DNA of 64,000 nt from Spongiihabitans sp963422685 (GTDB lineage: Bacteria > Pseudomonadota > Gammaproteobacteria > Arenicellales > Poriferihabitantaceae). Both the position numbers and the translations under genes were made by a program. The DNA lies in the NCBI GenBank assembly GCA_963422685.1, contig OY730442.1, positions 2,356,001 to 2,420,000 of the forward strand, written 5' to 3'. Below the pieces are notes generated by a model, which made no database searches, had not been told where the DNA came from, and was given only the letters and a program-made list of their open reading frames with translations. Shown here piece after piece: positions 29,831 to 39,163 of the stretch; position 1 is the stretch's first letter; every line of letters begins with the position of its first letter.

Positions 29831-29925
29831 GGCTGAATCGAAGTGCGCGGAAGTCTGCGGCAACGGCAGAACCCTGAAACGACACTATGTGGTTTGGTTT
29901 GGTACTTATGGTTGTTGGGCGGGAG

Positions 29926-30789
29926 TTAGTGAATCCGCTTGATTAGCGATATTCCCGCCGGGATTTCTGACTCATTTACCGCAATCTGATAATCGCCAAA
30001 TGACCTGGGCGGCTTTTTCTCACTCAGGGTTTTCACTGTTACCCGATCAAACAGTTTGTTCGCATGGGTGTTGCCCAGTTTGTTGTCGTGTTTGAATATA
30101 TACAGACCGCGCGCGGTCATTTCACCGCGAGCCGCTGATCGGTCGTGGTCAAACATATTTTCCAGTGCTTGTAAGAATAGTTTCAGGTCATTCTCGCTGA
30201 ATCCGGTTTGCGCGGCCAGGTGGGCGGAGATAAAACCGTGACAGCGGTACAGGCCATAGGGAACGGTGGCTTTGCGGCCCATGGTGCGTTCCTTTTCCAA
30301 ATCCGCTTTCTTGGTTACCGCCATACGGGTGATGGAATGTTCCTGTGCGAAAATCGGGTCGGCTGAACGGGAAAACGTGAGCTGAATCGGGCCGCGAACC
30401 TGTCCGGCATTTACTTCAGTTGACATCACGGCTCCAAAGCTTCGGATGTCATAAAAATTTGCACACATCCATCCAGTAATTTGTTTGGCTTTTTTTACAT
30501 CAGCAGGGAGTTTCTTTGATACATGCGCCAAATCAAAATGTTTATAGGCTTCTTTATGGCGTTCATTTAGTATCGCTTTTTCCTGCACATAAATCCTATA
30601 ACCTTCCTTTCCTTCTTTGTCCATTTCCAAGTAATTCCGCACTTTACGTTTTAAGCACACATCGGTAATCAGGCCGTGCCCTGTTTCCGGGTCAACGCGC
30701 GGCATGTTGCCAGCATCGGGATCGCCGTTGGGATTGCCGTCCTTTACGTCAAACAGATAGACGAAGTCGTAACGATTATTAATGCTCAT
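29926..30789 (-). CDS. cas7: Cas7 (Csd2), type I-C Cascade backbone
   Basis: 287 residues. It starts with YDFVYLFDVKDGNPNGDPDA and GLITDVCLKRKVRNYL, the Csd2 signature, and ends with a typical Csd2 tail. Several copies polymerise along the crRNA spacer to form the Cascade filament. Its start overlaps the cas8c stop by 4 bases. The second module has its own cas7 (38225-39142) sharing the NPNGDPD and SFKRKFRDL-type segments but otherwise diverged. Confidence 0.95.
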   Translation of the reverse strand: MSINNRYDFVYLFDVKDGNPNGDPDAGNMPRVDPETGHGLITDVCLKRKVRNYLEMDKEGKEGYRIYVQEKAILNERHKEAYKHFDLAHVSKKLPADVKKAKQITGWMCANFYDIRSFGAVMSTEVNAGQVRGPIQLTFSRSADPIFAQEHSITRMAVTKKADLEKERTMGRKATVPYGLYRCHGFISAHLAAQTGFSENDLKLFLQALENMFDHDRSAARGEMTARGLYIFKHDNKLGNTHANKLFDRVTVKTLSEKKPPRSFGDYQIAVNESEIPAGISLIKRIH

Positions 30790-31184
30790 GATTGTGCTCC
30801 TGGTTCAGGGTTGGAAGATTGAGTAGGTTGTTTATCTTTAGGTTTAAAAAAATCCTGGCGTTGATGATAATAGCCAATCGCGAAGCAGCCCTGATCCTGC
30901 AAGGAAAAGTGATTGGGTAATCGCGCGGGCAATTGATCAATTATTTGTCCAAGCAAGCGTTCCTTGTTGATACGGTGGCTGGTTTCAAGTTTCCTCAAAT
31001 GATGGTTTTTAAGCCGGTCCAAAATACCGAACACGCTAATAGGGTTACTGCTTACTGCCCCATAGTATCGGTCTTTAATCGTGGCGTTAATGCCGGGATT
31101 GGCCTCCTCCTGAATTTTTTCAAGGCTGGCAAACCATCTACCAAGAAGGTAGGGGACATCGGTATTGGACAGGTCTAGTGCCAT
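30786..31184 (-). CDS. cas11c: Predicted Cas11c small subunit, internal start within cas8c
   Basis: An in-frame ATG at 31184, codon 453 of cas8c, would give a 132-residue helical protein starting MALDLSNTDVPYLLGRWF. Directly before it, inside the coding sequence, stands AGGAG followed by TTCACT and the ATG, an ideal ribosome site. In characterised type I-C systems the Cas11c small subunit is made in this way from the 3' end of cas8c and lines the Cascade belly. The match of position, length and ribosome site makes the same here likely, though it is unproven. Confidence 0.7.
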   Translation of the reverse strand: MALDLSNTDVPYLLGRWFASLEKIQEEANPGINATIKDRYYGAVSSNPISVFGILDRLKNHHLRKLETSHRINKERLLGQIIDQLPARLPNHFSLQDQGCFAIGYYHQRQDFFKPKDKQPTQSSNPEPGAQS

Positions 31185-32540
31185 AGTGAACTCCTGCATG
31201 GTTAAACGAGATTGACGAATTTGTCGATTTAAGCAAGCCTTGATGATAGCGGCCCGCGGGAAACTGACTTTCTGTTTAGCCTTGTTGCGTCGTACCGCCG
31301 CGGCAAGCAAGGTATAGGGATATGGGCTGTTATCCAGAATGCTGCGCACCACTTCACCTGACAGGTTTGGTGGCAGGTTGCTGAGTTTATATTTCAGGCA
31401 CAGATGCCGGAGCAGATGTGGCAGTGGTATCTCGGCGTATTTTTGCGCTGGATGGCAGATACGGATGTCCTCAAAATGCTGGCAGATATTCGCGGATATC
31501 TGCTTAATGGTGGAAACTTTCCAGAAGCGGATGGCAATTCTGGAAGCATTGGGCGCCAGCCCCAGAACAAAGAAACGCTGGTTATCTTCTTCAGGAATAC
31601 GGCTGCCCGTGTGGAAGGCCTGTAAAGCCGCCTTAACCTTTGCTGCATTTCTGTTTGGGTCATCCGCCGCTTTTTCCGGCATTACCATCAGGGTATGAAA
31701 GGCGTTTTCAATTTCTACAATACCTGTCTCGCTCCAAAAGACCGTAGAGGCGTCGCCAATCTGGGTACGCTGTCGCGAGCCTTTGCGCAGCAGATGATTC
31801 AGCGATTCGGTGTAATTAAACGCAGCTCGACTACCAACCGGCGCATTATCACCCTGCTTTTTATTGAAAGAGGTGAAGGCAGGACGATTGAATGAGATGA
31901 TGTTGGCCCCTGAAGGTCGAGCGTACCAAACCCCTGTAATGGCCGGATGCAGGCGTTCTGGTGGTGTGCTGTCACCCGTAATCAAACACAATCCTGTTGT
32001 CGTTTGAACCATCCCCATGGTGGATTGAATGGCTTGCCGTATCGCTGGCCGTTCGCAAATCAGACAGGTGTCGCTGGCCAGTTTGAAACTGACATTGGGA
32101 TTGGTTTGAAAAAAATCGGTATCGAAGTCTGAGCGCTGCTGTAGCCGCGTCAAATCCAGCGTATTCAGGAAATTCTTCAGAGTATCTACTCCCGGGTCAA
32201 CAACATTCAGATTATGAATACGGTCAATAAATGCTTGGTGCTGCTGCGCGACCCGACCCGGTTTCGGTTTACCGCTGGGCCTTGTTAACCCCAGTGCATA
32301 TTCAGCATTATCCCAGAAGAAGTTAGCGGCAATACCACTGGTTTTTTTAACTGCCTTTGGCAAAATATAGGTTGTGGTTGAATTTTTATCCTTGTCGATA
32401 TTGATCTGATGGATGCTGCCTTGGTCGGTTAATTCGATGATCACCGGGATCGGTTTGCGTTCGAAGCCGAATTCGGACAATTCCCCCGGATGCGCCGTTG
32501 CCATGCGCTCGTAATATTGATTCAGCGCTTGCAGGATCAT
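30786..32540 (-). CDS. cas8c: Cas8c (Csd1), type I-C large subunit
   Basis: 584 residues, normal for Csd1. Visible features: the N-terminal MILQALNQYYERMA, a CLICER-type motif (DTCLICERPAIRQ), the central SFNRPAFTSFNKKQGDNAPVG segment shared by Csd1 proteins, and a helical C-terminal domain beginning MALDLSNTDVPYLLGRWFA. It recognises the PAM and anchors the crRNA 5' end. The 3' third also encodes a separate small subunit from an internal start (see 30786-31184). It overlaps cas5c and cas7 by 4 bases each. Confidence 0.95.
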   Translation of the reverse strand: MILQALNQYYERMATAHPGELSEFGFERKPIPVIIELTDQGSIHQINIDKDKNSTTTYILPKAVKKTSGIAANFFWDNAEYALGLTRPSGKPKPGRVAQQHQAFIDRIHNLNVVDPGVDTLKNFLNTLDLTRLQQRSDFDTDFFQTNPNVSFKLASDTCLICERPAIRQAIQSTMGMVQTTTGLCLITGDSTPPERLHPAITGVWYARPSGANIISFNRPAFTSFNKKQGDNAPVGSRAAFNYTESLNHLLRKGSRQRTQIGDASTVFWSETGIVEIENAFHTLMVMPEKAADDPNRNAAKVKAALQAFHTGSRIPEEDNQRFFVLGLAPNASRIAIRFWKVSTIKQISANICQHFEDIRICHPAQKYAEIPLPHLLRHLCLKYKLSNLPPNLSGEVVRSILDNSPYPYTLLAAAVRRNKAKQKVSFPRAAIIKACLNRQIRQSRLTMQEFTMALDLSNTDVPYLLGRWFASLEKIQEEANPGINATIKDRYYGAVSSNPISVFGILDRLKNHHLRKLETSHRINKERLLGQIIDQLPARLPNHFSLQDQGCFAIGYYHQRQDFFKPKDKQPTQSSNPEPGAQS

Positions 32541-33229
32541 CGCCGCACCTCCTCACTATCGCAGGCCGGAACCGTGACTATCCCCCGTTCCAGTTTCGCC
32601 TGGAAAAACATGGGTGCCGGATTTTTAAGGTCGCTAAAGTCAAGATCATAGAGCATCCATCCCAGATCACGGTTTTCATCGACAGGCGGCGGTTCCTGTG
32701 CTAATTGCTCGGGCTCTATGAAGCGAAAACCAGCCGAGAATTCGCGGGTACCCAGGTAGGGTTGATTAAAGCATTGTCCTTTACGGGCACGGCGCTTGAA
32801 CATTTCCGCAAATTTCGGGTAGGAGTTTTCGCTACCAACGTCTTCGCAATGCAGTTCGGGGTAATGATGGGTGTGCTTGCTGTCGTCTTGCAGGTTGAAA
32901 CGGGCGTGCAGTCTATAGGCTACATCGCGTAATAATAATCCGGCGCGCTGCTGACGGTCGTCTTCAATGAATATCTGTTTTTTTCCTTTACTCGCACGCT
33001 CGGAAACTTCATTGCGGCGAATATTGATCCAGCGGATGGGCTTCAGGACTTCAATCGTATCAATCTGCCAGCGTATGGCAGGCTTCCATAGTATGGCTTC
33101 AAAGACAGCCCGCGCCGCCGACGGGGTGATTACATCGTAGGAAACGCGCTCCACTTTCATCTCTGGCCGGGTGAAGCAGGCAAAATCGCCGCTGACCTCA
33201 AGACAAAAACTTTCCTGACTGGGCATCAA
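32537..33229 (-). CDS. cas5: Cas5c (Cas5d), type I-C crRNA-processing subunit
   Basis: 230 residues with the family segments VSGDFACFTRPE, YDVITPSAARAVFEAI, the IRWINIRRNEV strand, and RRARKGQCFNQPYLGTREF. In type I-C there is no Cas6; Cas5 cuts the repeat RNA and caps the 5' handle. By eye, two of the three catalytic residues known from Bacillus halodurans Cas5d look replaced here: the Tyr before WKP reads Leu (ILWKP), and the Lys-His pair before the RRxRKG motif reads Lys-Phe. It lies 31 bases after cas3 and overlaps cas8c by 4 bases. Confidence 0.93.
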   Translation of the reverse strand: MMPSQESFCLEVSGDFACFTRPEMKVERVSYDVITPSAARAVFEAILWKPAIRWQIDTIEVLKPIRWINIRRNEVSERASKGKKQIFIEDDRQQRAGLLLRDVAYRLHARFNLQDDSKHTHHYPELHCEDVGSENSYPKFAEMFKRRARKGQCFNQPYLGTREFSAGFRFIEPEQLAQEPPPVDENRDLGWMLYDLDFSDLKNPAPMFFQAKLERGIVTVPACDSEEVRR

Positions 33230-33260
33230 TCATCTCTCCTGATACAGTAGGTTTTGATAT

Positions 33261-35576
33261 TCAAAATATCATACCATCATTGATTGCGCATTCATCTCCG
33301 ATAAACCCCAACCGCTCATCGTAAACTCCCGGACCGGCAATAATATAATACCCGGATTCCGTTTCTTCGATCGCATTGGCATTGAGAAGCGCTTGTTTTT
33401 GATAATGATAAAGGCTGATTGAATAAGGCTGCAATTTGCGAATCAACCAGCGGTCCATCTGGCCGCTGGCCAGCATACCCAACCAGGTTTTTACTTTTTT
33501 GCGTTCTTTTTCATCTTCGCCATAATCCATGAAAACGGTAAAGGTCTGGCCTTGTTCGATCATTTGAAAACGTTGCGCGGCGGTGCGGAACTGGATATTG
33601 ATAGCATCGGCGTCATTTTGTAACAGCGGCAAAACCCCATTGCTGTCAAATTCCGATAATCTTGTATGCAGGTGCTCAAAATAACGATTGGTCATCTGCG
33701 GGCTATCGATGGCTTCCTGGCAGCCTTTTAACAGGGAAGCGGTGGTTTCAAATGCCTTGGTCAGGAGCCCTTCGGGGGGTGGCGTCGGTGGCACGAAGAC
33801 GATTACCTGCCCCAACATCGGTTTGCCGCTGGCATCCTTGAGTTTGCCTTCACGGTTGCAGCGCCCACCGGCCTGGATGATGGAATCAAGGCCCGAGACG
33901 GCACGAAACACCACCGGAAAATCAAAATCCACACCCGCTTCAACCAACTGCGTACTTACCACCCGGGTAGGCTTGCCATCTTCCAACCGTTGCTTAATCT
34001 CGTCGATAACACGTTTTCGATGTATCGGACACATCAACGCGGATAAGTGAAACAGCGTGCCATCATTCTTCCCCATCGCGACAAACAGTTGGCGCGCGTC
34101 ATTGCGTTTATTCACAACGACAAGCACGCTGGAATGCTGCTGAACCTGTTTCGCGATTTCCTCCCAGTTTTGCGGCGAATGAAAATTGGCAGGCAGGGTA
34201 TAGATAACGCGCTGTAGTCGCTGAAAATAACGCGCTGGTTGCGCAATGACTTCAGTCGCCCCAAGATCGGCGAGCAGGATTTTTCCAAACGCATCTTTAA
34301 CACCAGTGGACGGTGTTGGCGTAGCGGTGGTCAACAAAAAGGTTACGCCATAGTGTTTGGCGAGCAGTTTTATCAGATGGCGGATGGGGTCAAGGTTGCC
34401 GGGCGGCAATAATTGGGTTTCATCCAGCACGATGACGCTGTTGACCAGATTATGCAGTTTGCGGCAGCGCGATGGCCTGGCTGCAAACAAGGATTCGAAT
34501 AGTTGTACCGTGGTGGTAACAACAACAGGAATGTGCCAGTTTTCTGCCGCCAGCCGCGTAGTTGTTATCTCCCTGCTTTCTTCTGGCTCAACGTTGCTGT
34601 GATGCTCCAGCACGACGTCGCCACAGTTGGCAAACACCTCCCTGAAGGTGTTTGCGGTCTGCTCAATGATGCTGGTATAAGGAATGGCGTAGATAATGCG
34701 CTGCTTGTTGTGTACACAGGCGTGCTTCAGGGCAAATGCCAGGCTGCTTAAGGTTTTGCCGCCGCCAGTGGGCACGGTCAGGGTGTAAATGCCGGGCCCG
34801 TCTTTGGCTTTGCCTCGTGCCTGTTGCAAAACTTCAGCGCGCAATCGATTTACCTCACTTGTTTTGGCCTGCGCATCCAACGCTCCCGTCATCTTTCGCA
34901 TATAAGCGTCAAAGCACTCTAACAGGGCGGGTATATCCGGGTAATTTGCTTCGCGTTGCGCCGCCTTGCCGGGCTGCATGAATTGCTCAGTATCGAGGAA
35001 ATCCGCATCAACCAATGCCGAGAAAACCATGCGAATCCAACAGTGAAGATCGCACAATGTATCCACAGGAAGCCTGGTTTTCGGTACGCAGCCGGCCAAC
35101 ACTTTTGCCGGGATTTGCTCGGACAATGCTTCTTGTAAAAAATCTTTATCTCGCATCAGGGTGTCATCTAAAGACCGCCCTTTAACATCAGATTTCGCAA
35201 AATCAGGCAAGCCCGCATGATGCCCGGCGATCATATAAGCCAGTGCGCGACCGAAGGCTTCACATCCTTGTTCCGTCATATAGTGCATTGCGTAGATAGC
35301 ACCAGTGGAGGCATGGTTTTTCTTCGGGTCTTTTTCGCTGCTGATACTGGCATTTGGGTCGTAGCCGGAACTCTTCCTGATGTGCTTTTGGAAAGCCGGG
35401 CGGTATTTTCCAAGGTCGTGCCAAAGACCTGCCAGCCACGCCCATTCAGCGCTATGGAATTCAGCACCGAATCCCTCGGCGATAGTCGCGGTGTGGAACA
35501 AATGATCGGCCAATGGGTGCACTGCCCATTGGCCGTCTTCAGCCTGTTTCACGTGTGCGATGTATTCCGACTTCAT
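33261..35576 (-). CDS. cas3: Cas3 HD nuclease-helicase, type I-C
   Basis: About 771 residues from the ATG at 35576, which has a GGAAG site 7 bases upstream; an ATG at 35603 has none. The HD nuclease domain is N-terminal (PLADHLFHTATIAEGF, LAGLWHDLGKYRPAFQ, MIAGHHAGLPDF). The SF2 helicase has Walker A TVPTGGGKTLSSLAFAL, the DExx box VIVLDETQLLPPG, SAT-like TTATPTPS and motif VI QAGGRCNREGKL. It is recruited by Cascade to nick and degrade target DNA. It is the first gene of the type I-C operon, as usual. Upstream lies a cas4 remnant, then the second module. Confidence 0.95.
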   Translation of the reverse strand: MKSEYIAHVKQAEDGQWAVHPLADHLFHTATIAEGFGAEFHSAEWAWLAGLWHDLGKYRPAFQKHIRKSSGYDPNASISSEKDPKKNHASTGAIYAMHYMTEQGCEAFGRALAYMIAGHHAGLPDFAKSDVKGRSLDDTLMRDKDFLQEALSEQIPAKVLAGCVPKTRLPVDTLCDLHCWIRMVFSALVDADFLDTEQFMQPGKAAQREANYPDIPALLECFDAYMRKMTGALDAQAKTSEVNRLRAEVLQQARGKAKDGPGIYTLTVPTGGGKTLSSLAFALKHACVHNKQRIIYAIPYTSIIEQTANTFREVFANCGDVVLEHHSNVEPEESREITTTRLAAENWHIPVVVTTTVQLFESLFAARPSRCRKLHNLVNSVIVLDETQLLPPGNLDPIRHLIKLLAKHYGVTFLLTTATPTPSTGVKDAFGKILLADLGATEVIAQPARYFQRLQRVIYTLPANFHSPQNWEEIAKQVQQHSSVLVVVNKRNDARQLFVAMGKNDGTLFHLSALMCPIHRKRVIDEIKQRLEDGKPTRVVSTQLVEAGVDFDFPVVFRAVSGLDSIIQAGGRCNREGKLKDASGKPMLGQVIVFVPPTPPPEGLLTKAFETTASLLKGCQEAIDSPQMTNRYFEHLHTRLSEFDSNGVLPLLQNDADAINIQFRTAAQRFQMIEQGQTFTVFMDYGEDEKERKKVKTWLGMLASGQMDRWLIRKLQPYSISLYHYQKQALLNANAIEETESGYYIIAGPGVYDERLGFIGDECAINDGMIF

Positions 35577-35700
35577 TGATTTCTTCCGCTTCGTGTCCTG
35601 CATCGCATCACCGCGCGCACACCAGACTCCGGCAGTTGTGACTGTTTCTGAACGTCCACTTGGGTTGGTACCTGACTTCCATCAAATATTTGCTGTCTAC

Positions 35701-35826
35701 TCAAAGATGAAGCTGACTGCCCTGCGCGGTGAGGCAGTTATCTTGCTGGCGCTGCTCTATATGAATGCAGGCGCACTGCCGGGGGCAAAATGAATAGTGC
35801 TGCAATGCAGGGATGGGTCCGTCCAT
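35701..35826 (-). pseudogene. cas4: cas4 remnant (N-terminal 41 codons)
   Basis: On the minus strand an ATG at 35826 opens a 41-codon frame running MDGPIPALQHYSFCPRQC, through CIHIEQRQQDN, to GSQLHL and a TGA at 35701. It lines up with the first 43 residues of the intact Cas4, minus two codons, with high identity at both protein and DNA level; the + strand stretches 35731-35775 and 29727-29771 are nearly the same. Similarity stops at both ends. It keeps the first iron-sulfur cysteines but no nuclease core, so it is a scar of a second cas4 that once followed the upstream cas3. Confidence 0.85.
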
Positions 35827-35895
35827 GGGCGAAAAATTACGTCAGACTCGACGATTGAGCATTCAATATTTTTTAGTCAGCGGGTGAGTCAGATA

Positions 35896-38232
35896 TTATA
35901 TGACCCATCCACTATGGCGCACCATCATGTCCAGATTCTTCATGTAGCCTAGAAAGTGTGGGTCGTAGCCATAGTTCCAGAAATACACTCCTGCCTTTTG
36001 GTCACATGGGGTCAGACCATATTGTTCTATTTTGTTATTCCATATCTGAACCGATTTCTTTTGAAGCTCTCGATAACCAATAATGGCACCCCTACTAAGG
36101 GCCTCTATCAAGTCATCATCAACAATGGCCGTAACAGTTTGGTCCCTGATGATCTTGAAATCTTTCTGCACCTGCTGAAAATTACATTTTTCTTCATCCT
36201 TATATAACTTGCCAATAAATTGCTCCTTGCATTCTGCCCGTCGAATTTCTTCGACCAGGGCACGAGTAGATAAATCGTCCAGACATACATCAGGGGCCAT
36301 CAATTTCCCCCAATAGCAGCCGAATACAGCGATTGAATCGCCAAAGGCAGGGTGTGCCAATATGCCATCAGAGGCTATTACAGTGAAATCATATAAAACA
36401 CTATCAGCGTTTAGCCCCTCGCGATTGATACGCCCCGCCGTCTGTAAAAAACTGGTCAGGGAGCAACGCTCCCGAAAGCCAAAGTCAAAATCCAGGTCAA
36501 CCCCGGCTTCAACGCAACTGGTAGCGACCAGATACCAATCCTGTTTTTTCCAGCGGTTGCCTTTGGTTTGTCGGGCATTCAGTTCTTGAATAATTCTCTC
36601 TCGGTCTGATGGCGTTAAGGCGGTAGAGATGTGCAAGACGATTCGTTCCGATAATGGTAAATCTGGGGAGCTATCAGGCTGTAATTGTTTGTGCAATGCC
36701 TGGGCAATCACGGCTGCGGACTGCACGGTATTCATAATAACCAGTCGGCTGCCTTTTACTGTATCCGGGGAATGAAAGGCATTCAGTAATTCAGTCCTGG
36801 TGACAGCTTTGCCGTCATTAAGTCGGCCAAAAAGAGTCCGTCTCCGTTCAGCCGCTTGCGTTTTTGCGAAGAAGTCCGGCGACAATAAACCGGGCAGGTC
36901 TTTCCGGTTGTTCGCCCCCACGATTTCATCGCTCTGCCAAAACTTGACCAGTGACCCCGATGCCAGCACCCAATGGCATGACCAATTATCAGCAAGCTGC
37001 TTGATCCAGAACCAGGTTTGCCGCATTAAAGCAGGAGGCATACAGGCATGCGACTCATCGACAAAGATGGCGGCGCCTGGCAAGGTGTGCAGTTTGCGCA
37101 GTCGGGCCGGATTAGCGCAAGCAAGGGTTTCAAAAAACTGCACGGCGGTGGTGACGACGATGGGCGCTTTCCATGTTTGCGCGTACTGACGCAATGCAGG
37201 AGCGGTAAAATCTACCCGATGATGATGTTCTGCAATCACCGCGTCCGGGTCTTCGTTGTCGAGCACAAGGTATCGACGCAATGCCCTGGCTGTTTGACTG
37301 ATAACGTTGGTATAAGGTGCAATCACGAAGATTTTGCGCAGCCCGTTTTCTTCGGCACGCCGGAGCAGGTTGGCCATGACAGAGGTTGTTTTCCCCAGGC
37401 CCACCGGGGCCGCACAGGTGATGATGCGACCCGGGTTGCGGTTGGTCAGACACTGATTGAATAATTCATCCCGCAGTGCTTTTCGAGCTCTATCAGCACC
37501 CGGTAATTCGGCAACTTTGCGTTTGAGCTGGTGTAACCTTTCTTGCCATCTTGGTTCGACTTGCTTAACTTCCCTGGCATCACTATCAGCGTAATAGGCT
37601 GCCGTATCGCCATGATCGGCATCAACTAGACAAGACAACAACAGGCGCATGGTCAGGGCGTTGTCCGGCTTGTCCGTCTGGTGTTTGTTTAAGATATGCG
37701 CACAGGCAGATTCGTGGGCTTTGACAAGCTGCTCCTGTATGGCATCAGTTTTGGTAATCTGCGCTTTATGATCCGCAATTTTGTCGCGCGAGTAATCATC
37801 CCGATGGTACCTTTCACCCCTTAACAAAGATGCAGGACACAGCCGTTTTTGTAATCCACGCTCGTCGGCCACACTGGCCAGGCCAGGCGCATGATGGGCG
37901 CGTACCAGCCAGGCCGCCAGCGTATCCTCATTGGCCAGGGCGACTGCCACGCCGCCGTCCACGTGGTCATAAGGTAGTTTTCCCTGTGCCTGTCCGCTCA
38001 ATACCGCTTGATTGCCTGACTCCAGCTTACCGATGTCGTGGACGCGCAATGCGTGTTGCAGTGAAGTGAAAAGTTGTTGCTTTTTTTCTGGCGCGAATTC
38101 GGCATGGCACAACATTTGTTGCGCATGGGCCAGGCCCGTTTTCTCAACGGCATGTACATGCTCTGCATACCCGTGCGGCCTTTGATCCGGTTTGGCTTCA
38201 GGGGCAGAGTGGGCGACATATTCATCAGTCAT
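35896..38232 (-). CDS. cas3: Second Cas3 HD nuclease-helicase (divergent type I module)
   Basis: About 778 residues from the ATG at 38232 (a start four codons upstream is also possible). The HD domain has HGYAEHVHAVEKTG, HALRVHDIGKLESG, YDHVDGGVAVAL and LVRAHHAPGL. The helicase has Walker A CAAPVGLGKTTSVMANLL, DExH box AIFVDESHACMPP, SGS-type motif III and motif VI LQTAGRINREGL. It is little like the other Cas3 outside motifs, so this is not a recent copy. It is placed after cas7 instead of at the head of the operon. It overlaps cas7 by 8 bases, and the cas4 remnant follows it. Confidence 0.92.
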   Translation of the reverse strand: MTDEYVAHSAPEAKPDQRPHGYAEHVHAVEKTGLAHAQQMLCHAEFAPEKKQQLFTSLQHALRVHDIGKLESGNQAVLSGQAQGKLPYDHVDGGVAVALANEDTLAAWLVRAHHAPGLASVADERGLQKRLCPASLLRGERYHRDDYSRDKIADHKAQITKTDAIQEQLVKAHESACAHILNKHQTDKPDNALTMRLLLSCLVDADHGDTAAYYADSDAREVKQVEPRWQERLHQLKRKVAELPGADRARKALRDELFNQCLTNRNPGRIITCAAPVGLGKTTSVMANLLRRAEENGLRKIFVIAPYTNVISQTARALRRYLVLDNEDPDAVIAEHHHRVDFTAPALRQYAQTWKAPIVVTTAVQFFETLACANPARLRKLHTLPGAAIFVDESHACMPPALMRQTWFWIKQLADNWSCHWVLASGSLVKFWQSDEIVGANNRKDLPGLLSPDFFAKTQAAERRRTLFGRLNDGKAVTRTELLNAFHSPDTVKGSRLVIMNTVQSAAVIAQALHKQLQPDSSPDLPLSERIVLHISTALTPSDRERIIQELNARQTKGNRWKKQDWYLVATSCVEAGVDLDFDFGFRERCSLTSFLQTAGRINREGLNADSVLYDFTVIASDGILAHPAFGDSIAVFGCYWGKLMAPDVCLDDLSTRALVEEIRRAECKEQFIGKLYKDEEKCNFQQVQKDFKIIRDQTVTAIVDDDLIEALSRGAIIGYRELQKKSVQIWNNKIEQYGLTPCDQKAGVYFWNYGYDPHFLGYMKNLDMMVRHSGWVI

Positions 38233-39142
38233 CACAAAGGTCAACTACTTGCTCGAAACGCTCAATGATGTCTTCTGGTACTGTTTTCAGATCAGGAATA
38301 TCGTAATCCGTTCGTGTACCGGGCTGGTCAACACCCGCTTTTACTGTTGGTGTCAGCGCGTCTATCAGCTTGTATTCCGGGCAGGAACCCAGAGGGCTTT
38401 TATGCTCGGCAAACCAGACGTGCAGGGTGCTGATCTGTGGGCGAATTGCGGAAGCGGTATGTTGGTAAACCAGCGGCGCAAGGAATTTGAATAACGCTAA
38501 ATCATTGGCATCGGCGCCGGTTTTTTGTGCAATGGTCGGGTTGACGTAGAACGGAATGGTGTAAATGCCGTGCCGCACGACTCTGAAGCCCAGCGGCGCC
38601 ATGCCTCGATCCTTGTCGGCCTCAACCCCCGCCTTGTTGGTCATGGTCAGACGCTCAATTTGTATGGGTGCTACGGATTGTCCGACACCGACCTGTACGG
38701 CCCCGGTGCGAATAAAATGTGCGTAGCCGCCTTCTGCTTTTCGCTTTTTTTGATCTTCATTTAACTCCGCGTCTTTCAAACTTTCCAGAAAGGTGTTGCC
38801 AAATAGTCGGCCATCCCAGTAGGTGTTCCTGAACACCTTTTCATCCATTTTAAGTATTTCTTTTCGGTCTCGGCCTCTGGATTCCAGGATTTTATATTGC
38901 CGTTCTGGGACGCTGCCAAGGTCAAGCTGTTTTTTCGCGCTTTGAAACACCAGTGAAGTATCGTCCTCAACCAAATCCCGAAACTTGCGCTTGAACGACA
39001 CCGGAGTAATCAATCCCCGACCACTGGCGTCAATGGTGCGCGGGTCGGATTCCATGTCGGGGTCGCCATTCGGGTTGGACATGGTTACTTCCAATACGAC
39101 GAGGCCGATACAACGGTTAAAGGGGGTTTCAGTGTTTTGCAT
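38225..39142 (-). CDS. cas7: Cas7-family backbone subunit of the second module
   Basis: 305 residues. The N-terminal half shows the Csd2/Csh2-type RAMP signature (VVLEVTMSNPNGDPDMES, GLITPVSFKRKFRDLV) and a conserved YWDGRLFGNTF segment. The middle has VGVGQSVAPIQIERLTMTN, equivalent to the PIQLTFSRS region of the type I-C Cas7. It diverges from the type I-C paralogue over most of its length. It lies 21 bases after cas8 and is followed by the overlapping cas3. It presumably coats the crRNA in its own Cascade. Confidence 0.88.
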   Translation of the reverse strand: MQNTETPFNRCIGLVVLEVTMSNPNGDPDMESDPRTIDASGRGLITPVSFKRKFRDLVEDDTSLVFQSAKKQLDLGSVPERQYKILESRGRDRKEILKMDEKVFRNTYWDGRLFGNTFLESLKDAELNEDQKKRKAEGGYAHFIRTGAVQVGVGQSVAPIQIERLTMTNKAGVEADKDRGMAPLGFRVVRHGIYTIPFYVNPTIAQKTGADANDLALFKFLAPLVYQHTASAIRPQISTLHVWFAEHKSPLGSCPEYKLIDALTPTVKAGVDQPGTRTDYDIPDLKTVPEDIIERFEQVVDLCDD

Positions 39143-39163
39143 AAGTAGTTTCCTCTGTAAATT

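Noticed and set aside
32537..33229. KH in the SKHTHHY stretch of Cas5c taken as the catalytic Lys-His pair
   Set aside because: Anchoring on the RRARKGQC and YLGTREF segments places the catalytic pair at Lys-Phe, not at this KH.
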